Assembly (NCBI GenBank): GCA_030039575.1
Contig: JASHVH010000009.1
Coordinates: forward strand, 1-8,674
DNA length: 8,674 nt
DNA from: Acidimicrobiales bacterium
GTDB lineage: Bacteria; Actinomycetota; Acidimicrobiia; Acidimicrobiales; Palsa-688
Direction: 5' to 3'
The notes beneath the pieces were generated by a model. That model worked only from the letters and a program-made list of their open reading frames with translations, searched no databases and was not told the origin of the DNA. Both the position numbers and the translations under genes were made by a program. Shown here one piece after another: positions 5,717-8,674 of the stretch (the first letter of the stretch is position 1; each line of letters opens with the position of its first letter).

Positions 5717-6694
5717 GTGCTGGCCCTGACCTGGGCCGGGGGCCGGGTGGTGGAGACGGTGGACGTGAGCCCGCCGGTCCCGGCCGACGGATGGTCCCTG
5801 GTAGAGATGGCTTACACCGGGCTGTGCGGGACCGATCTGCACATCTGCGCCGGCGAACACCCCCGGGCCAAACCAGGCCTGGTAATAGGCCATGAGGTTG
5901 TAGGCAGGTTGGTCGATGCGGTAGGCCACATGGCTGCGGGAGCGCCCGTTTTCGTCAACCCCCTCCTGCCCTGCGGGACTTGTCGGTCATGCTGTGGCGG
6001 GAACGCCAACGTGTGTGAGCGGATCGGGCTCCTCGGGATAGATAGGGACGGGGGGGCCGCCGAGCTTTTCGTTGCCCCGTCGGCGCACCTCGTCGCGCTG
6101 CCCTCCTCCCTCAACTTGCGGAGTGCCGCGCTGGTGGAACCGGTGGCCGTGGCAGTGCACGCCGTCCGCCGTGCCGCCCTTACCTCGGGTCAACGCGTCC
6201 ACGTTGTCGGGGCGGGCCCGATCGGCCTGTTGGTGGCCAGTTGCGCCCGCCTTGAAGCGCTCTCGGGCCTAACGGTTAGCGAGCCCTCGCCCGAACGCGC
6301 CTCGGTTGCCGCCGGTTTGGGCTTTGACCTCCTTGACATTGCCGCCGCTGAGCGCTCGGCTGATGTGGTCTTCGATTGCACAGGCCACCCGGCAGCGGCG
6401 CCGTCTGTTCTGGCGTGGGCAGCCACGGGAGGCACGGTCGTAACCGTCGGCGCCTACCCCGGCGTGGTCGGTGTCGACCTACAGGACTTAATGTTCCGTG
6501 AGCTCACGATCGTCGGTGCCCGAACTTACACTCCCGACGATGTGGGCAATGCCATCACGTTGGTCGAGCGCGGCGCCGTCGACGCCCCTCAGTTGACCAG
6601 CGCGGTCATGAGGCTGGAGGAGGGCCCCCGGGCCATTGAGCGGCTCAGGGCCGGCCGTGCCGTCAAAGTACTCCTCGAGGGGCCCGGGGCTTGA
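5717..6694 (+). CDS. Zinc-dependent medium-chain alcohol/polyol dehydrogenase
   Basis: This 325-residue cytoplasmic enzyme belongs to the medium-chain dehydrogenase family (threonine, sorbitol and butanediol dehydrogenase type) and should oxidise a secondary alcohol with NAD(P). The GroES-like N-terminal domain holds the catalytic zinc residues C37 (GLCGTDLH), H59-E60 (IGHE) and E141 (VEP). The structural zinc cysteines are C86, C89, C92 and C100, with an extra C93. The Rossmann domain has GAGPIG at 165-170, and the acidic E189 ending the second strand suggests NAD rather than NADP. It is somewhat shorter than the usual 340-350 residues. It follows galT by 78 bases on the same strand and is probably co-transcribed. 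The substrate cannot be read from sequence; a sugar alcohol or sugar is the reasonable guess from context. Confidence 0.9.
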   Translation: MLALTWAGGRVVETVDVSPPVPADGWSLVEMAYTGLCGTDLHICAGEHPRAKPGLVIGHEVVGRLVDAVGHMAAGAPVFVNPLLPCGTCRSCCGGNANVCERIGLLGIDRDGGAAELFVAPSAHLVALPSSLNLRSAALVEPVAVAVHAVRRAALTSGQRVHVVGAGPIGLLVASCARLEALSGLTVSEPSPERASVAAGLGFDLLDIAAAERSADVVFDCTGHPAAAPSVLAWAATGGTVVTVGAYPGVVGVDLQDLMFRELTIVGARTYTPDDVGNAITLVERGAVDAPQLTSAVMRLEEGPRAIERLRAGRAVKVLLEGPGA

Positions 6695-6703
6695 GCTCAC
6701 GAC

Positions 6704-6736
6704 GACCTCCTGAGCAAATCACCATGACCTCCTGAG
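6704..6736. repeat. Direct repeat across the end of the HAD gene
   Basis: GACCTCCTGAG occurs at 6704-6714 and again at 6726-6736, with a period of 22 bases. The right copy encodes the last codons of the minus-strand phosphatase; the left copy lies just past its stop, in the 24-base gap to the convergent dehydrogenase. It looks like a small local duplication. No intrinsic terminator is apparent in this convergent junction. Confidence 0.6.
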
Positions 6737-7507
6737 GAAAGTCGAAAGTTCGGGGAGCCCCGGGAAGACGAAGTCGGGCCGAATTGCGCCTTCTATGCCA
6801 TCAGCCGAGCCCGTAACCCCGGAAAGCAGCAAGGCCGTACGGGCGCCCAGCGCGACGCCGCCCCCTATGTCAGACACGAGGTTGTCCCCAACGACGAGGA
6901 TGTCTTCCGGTGGGACACCGAGTTGGGCGGCGGCTGTTTCGAACATCAAGGCGCTCGGCTTGCCGACGCAAACGGGCTGGGCGTCGACGCAGGCGCTCAC
7001 TGCGGCGGCAAGCGCCCCGGCTCCGGGGAGGGCCCCGTCTTCAGTGAGGAGCACTGGGTCGAGGCTCGTCGTCACGAAGGCCGCCCCGTCCGCCACCAGC
7101 CGGACGGCATGGGAAAGAGCCGCATAAGTAAAAGCGGTATCGAGGCCGATGACGACGACGTCGGCCGGGCTGCCGGCGGGTACCAGCTCGAAGCCGGCGT
7201 GCCTGGCTGCCTCGTTCAGGGCGCAGCTGCCGAGCACGAAGGCGCGACCTCCGGTGGGTAACATCGCCGCCAGGTAACGGCAAGTAGCGTCAACGACCGT
7301 GAGGATGGCGGCGGCCGGCACCTCGACGCCCATGCGGCCCAACTTGGCCTCGCAGTCAATTGCACTGACCGTTGAGTTGTTCGTCAGCAATACAAAAGGG
7401 TGAGCTTCTATAAGCGAAAAAAAGTCCCGGAGCCCGGGCATAGGCCGCTCGCCTTTATAGAGCACGCCGTCCATGTCGACGATGAAGCCGCGTGGTGCGC
7501 CCGTCAA
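6719..7507 (-). CDS. HAD-IIA family sugar-phosphate phosphatase (NagD/AraL-like)
   Basis: This 262-residue cytoplasmic phosphatase has all four HAD motifs: D11-M-D13-G-V-L-Y (nucleophile and general acid), LLTNNS at 40-45, the lysine in VGKPS (K183), and VGDNLVSDIGGG with D208 and D213. The TEDGALPGAGAL segment (155-166) with the large cap between motifs II and III places it in subfamily IIA with NagD, AraL and 4-nitrophenylphosphatases. I chose TTG at 7507, whose TTGA overlaps the kinase stop and puts motif I at residue 11 as usual; GAGGG lies nine bases upstream. The frame is open to 7621 but that part lies inside the kinase gene and has no family likeness. It is translationally coupled to the sugar kinase. 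AraL in the Bacillus subtilis arabinose operon is a known parallel, thought to relieve sugar-phosphate build-up; a like role is inferred here. Confidence 0.9.
   Translation of the reverse strand: MTGAPRGFIVDMDGVLYKGERPMPGLRDFFSLIEAHPFVLLTNNSTVSAIDCEAKLGRMGVEVPAAAILTVVDATCRYLAAMLPTGGRAFVLGSCALNEAARHAGFELVPAGSPADVVVIGLDTAFTYAALSHAVRLVADGAAFVTTSLDPVLLTEDGALPGAGALAAAVSACVDAQPVCVGKPSALMFETAAAQLGVPPEDILVVGDNLVSDIGGGVALGARTALLLSGVTGSADGIEGAIRPDFVFPGLPELSTFLRRSW
7504..7507 (-). other. TTGA stop/start overlap coupling kinase and phosphatase
   Basis: On the minus strand the TTG start of the phosphatase (7507-7505) and the TGA stop of the kinase (7506-7504) share two bases. This four-base overlap is a common sign of translational coupling and supports one transcript for both genes. 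Confidence 0.65.
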
Positions 7508-8674
7508 CCCGGGGAACCCTCGTCCCAACGTTGCCACTCCGGCCCAAGGACGTCGTGGACCGCACAGAAGGTACGGAACACCCGGTTGTAGACCTCCGCC
7601 GCCGCGGGCCCTGGCTGCCACGTCTGGGCGACGCGGACTACGTCATTGGCCCCCGCGGCAGCATCTGCGTACCAACCCGCACCTACACCGGCCAGGATGG
7701 CGGCACCCTGGAGGCCGCCCTCGGTTGCCGTCAGCGTCTGGACCGGGTGGCCGAACACGTCGGCCCTGACCTGGTTCCACAGACTGCTCGTGGCCCCACC
7801 CCCGGTGCAGCGTACGGGCCCCTCAAACCCCTCCGGGCAAACGCATTCGAGGGACCTGCGGTCCTCCAGCGCGATCCCCTCCAACACCGCCCGGACGAAA
7901 TGAGGCCGCTGATGGCTCAAGGTGGCACCGACGAACGACGCCCTGGACTTATCGGTCCCGAGCGTCCTTTCGCCCAGCAGGTACGGGAAGAAAAGCAGCC
8001 CGCCGGCGCCGGGCCCCACCGCGGACGCCTCCTTGGTCAGCCGGTCGAACGCCTCGCGTAATTCACCAGGATCGCTGGCGGCGCCGCAAAACTGGTCCAT
8101 GAACCAGCGCAGGGAGACACCGGCGGCATCGGCGATCCCGAACCTGGCCCAGTTACCGGTGGCGGACCGCAGGTTCATTACGCGTAAGTCAGGCGAAGGC
8201 TCGTCCGCGGCCAAGGCCACGATCGAAGCCGTGCCGGTGACCAGCGCCACCCGGCCGCTATCGGCGAAACCGGACCCCAACAACTGGCACATCATGTCCC
8301 CGCTGCCGGCCACGACGGGGGTGCCGACGGCGAGGCCGGTGCGGTTGGCAACCTCGTTGCCGATACGCCCGATTACCGAGGAGGCACCGACGATTTCGGG
8401 GAGTTTTGACCTTTCCACACCGAGCGCGTCCGTCAGCGCTTCGGACCACCGCCCGGTGGCGGCGTCGCAGAGGAAGGACCCCGACGACTCAGACGGGTCC
8501 GTCGCCACCTCGCCGCACAGGCGCAGGTTCACGAAGTCCTTGACGACCAACAAATGAACCGCGTTCGCGTAGGCCTCCGGCGCATAGCGGCGCAACCACG
8601 CCATCTTGAAGCCTGACCAGGCCGGCAAAGGCCTGTTTCCCGCCAGCGCCGACAGCGCGTCCGCATCCGGGCGG
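7504..8674 (-). CDS. FGGY-family carbohydrate kinase, xylulokinase-like (5' part beyond the window)
   Basis: The last 389 residues of a sugar kinase are present; about a quarter at the N terminus, including the first phosphate-binding motif, lies outside. The frame is open through the right edge, so the TTG at 8628 is not the start. Visible family features, numbered from the edge, are AGNRPLPAWSGFKMAWLRR (residues 11-29), the TDPSESSG segment, the probable catalytic Asp at 126 in AGSGDMMCQLLGSG, TGTAS, FFPYLLGERT, and the FGGY signature region TGGGATSSLWNQVRADVFG (290-308). Such enzymes phosphorylate ketoses or polyols such as xylulose, ribulose, fuculose or glycerol; the pattern is closest to the xylulokinase branch, but the substrate cannot be assigned. 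Galactokinases belong to the unrelated GHMP family, so this is not GalK. Its stop overlaps the phosphatase start (TTGA). Confidence 0.92.
   Translation of the reverse strand, partial: RPDADALSALAGNRPLPAWSGFKMAWLRRYAPEAYANAVHLLVVKDFVNLRLCGEVATDPSESSGSFLCDAATGRWSEALTDALGVERSKLPEIVGASSVIGRIGNEVANRTGLAVGTPVVAGSGDMMCQLLGSGFADSGRVALVTGTASIVALAADEPSPDLRVMNLRSATGNWARFGIADAAGVSLRWFMDQFCGAASDPGELREAFDRLTKEASAVGPGAGGLLFFPYLLGERTLGTDKSRASFVGATLSHQRPHFVRAVLEGIALEDRRSLECVCPEGFEGPVRCTGGGATSSLWNQVRADVFGHPVQTLTATEGGLQGAAILAGVGAGWYADAAAGANDVVRVAQTWQPGPAAAEVYNRVFRTFCAVHDVLGPEWQRWDEGSPG

Noticed and set aside
6488..6700. A 70-codon minus-strand frame with AGGAGG before its GTG, opposite the end of the dehydrogenase
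   Set aside because: The ribosome binding site is a by-product of the 11-base duplication, and the peptide looks like antisense of a coding region. It is kept only as a remark on the duplication.
7508..7621. N-terminal extension of the phosphatase frame inside the kinase gene
   Set aside because: The extra residues have no HAD-family likeness and the region already codes for the kinase C terminus; the coupled TTG at 7507 is the better start.

Overview
The window reads as a carbohydrate-use region from a GC-rich bacterium, most likely an actinobacterium (Actinomycetota, perhaps an acidimicrobiial-type lineage). The grounds are GTG and TTG starts in most genes, a strong third-position G/C preference, and protein sequences that look actinobacterial. 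This placement comes from reading the proteins, not from a database search.

Layout. On the minus strand from about 4540 down to 1 runs a sugar-uptake unit: a DeoR/GlpR-type repressor (TTG start at 4538), two CUT1-type ABC permeases (MalF-like, then MalG-like, 13 bases apart), an extracellular solute-binding protein, and the first 41 codons of a further gene leaving the left edge. Diverging from the repressor, on the plus strand, are a galactose-1-phosphate uridylyltransferase (galT) and a zinc-dependent medium-chain dehydrogenase. Converging on these from the right edge, on the minus strand, are the 3' three-quarters of an FGGY-family (xylulokinase-like) sugar kinase and a HAD-IIA (NagD/AraL-like) phosphatase, joined by a TTGA stop/start overlap.

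Likely working. The binding protein and permeases would import a sugar or oligosaccharide, using an ATPase encoded elsewhere because none is present here. GalT points to galactose 1-phosphate, so the import substrate may be a galactoside. No GHMP galactokinase or GalE is visible; the only kinase is FGGY-type, and the dehydrogenase could oxidise a polyol or sugar. Either two catabolic branches (Leloir-type galactose use and a polyol/ketose branch) are interleaved, or the cluster runs a non-standard route.

Oddities. The binding protein comes last in the transporter unit and has a cleavable-type signal peptide with no lipobox cysteine. The first permease start lies in two abutting small hairpins. 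Several intergenic inverted and direct repeats are recorded separately. I see no mobile element, CRISPR array, RNA gene or phage gene, and no clear sign of a wholly new system. There is no gene-free stretch longer than 300 bases; the widest gap, 191 bases, lies between the repressor and galT.
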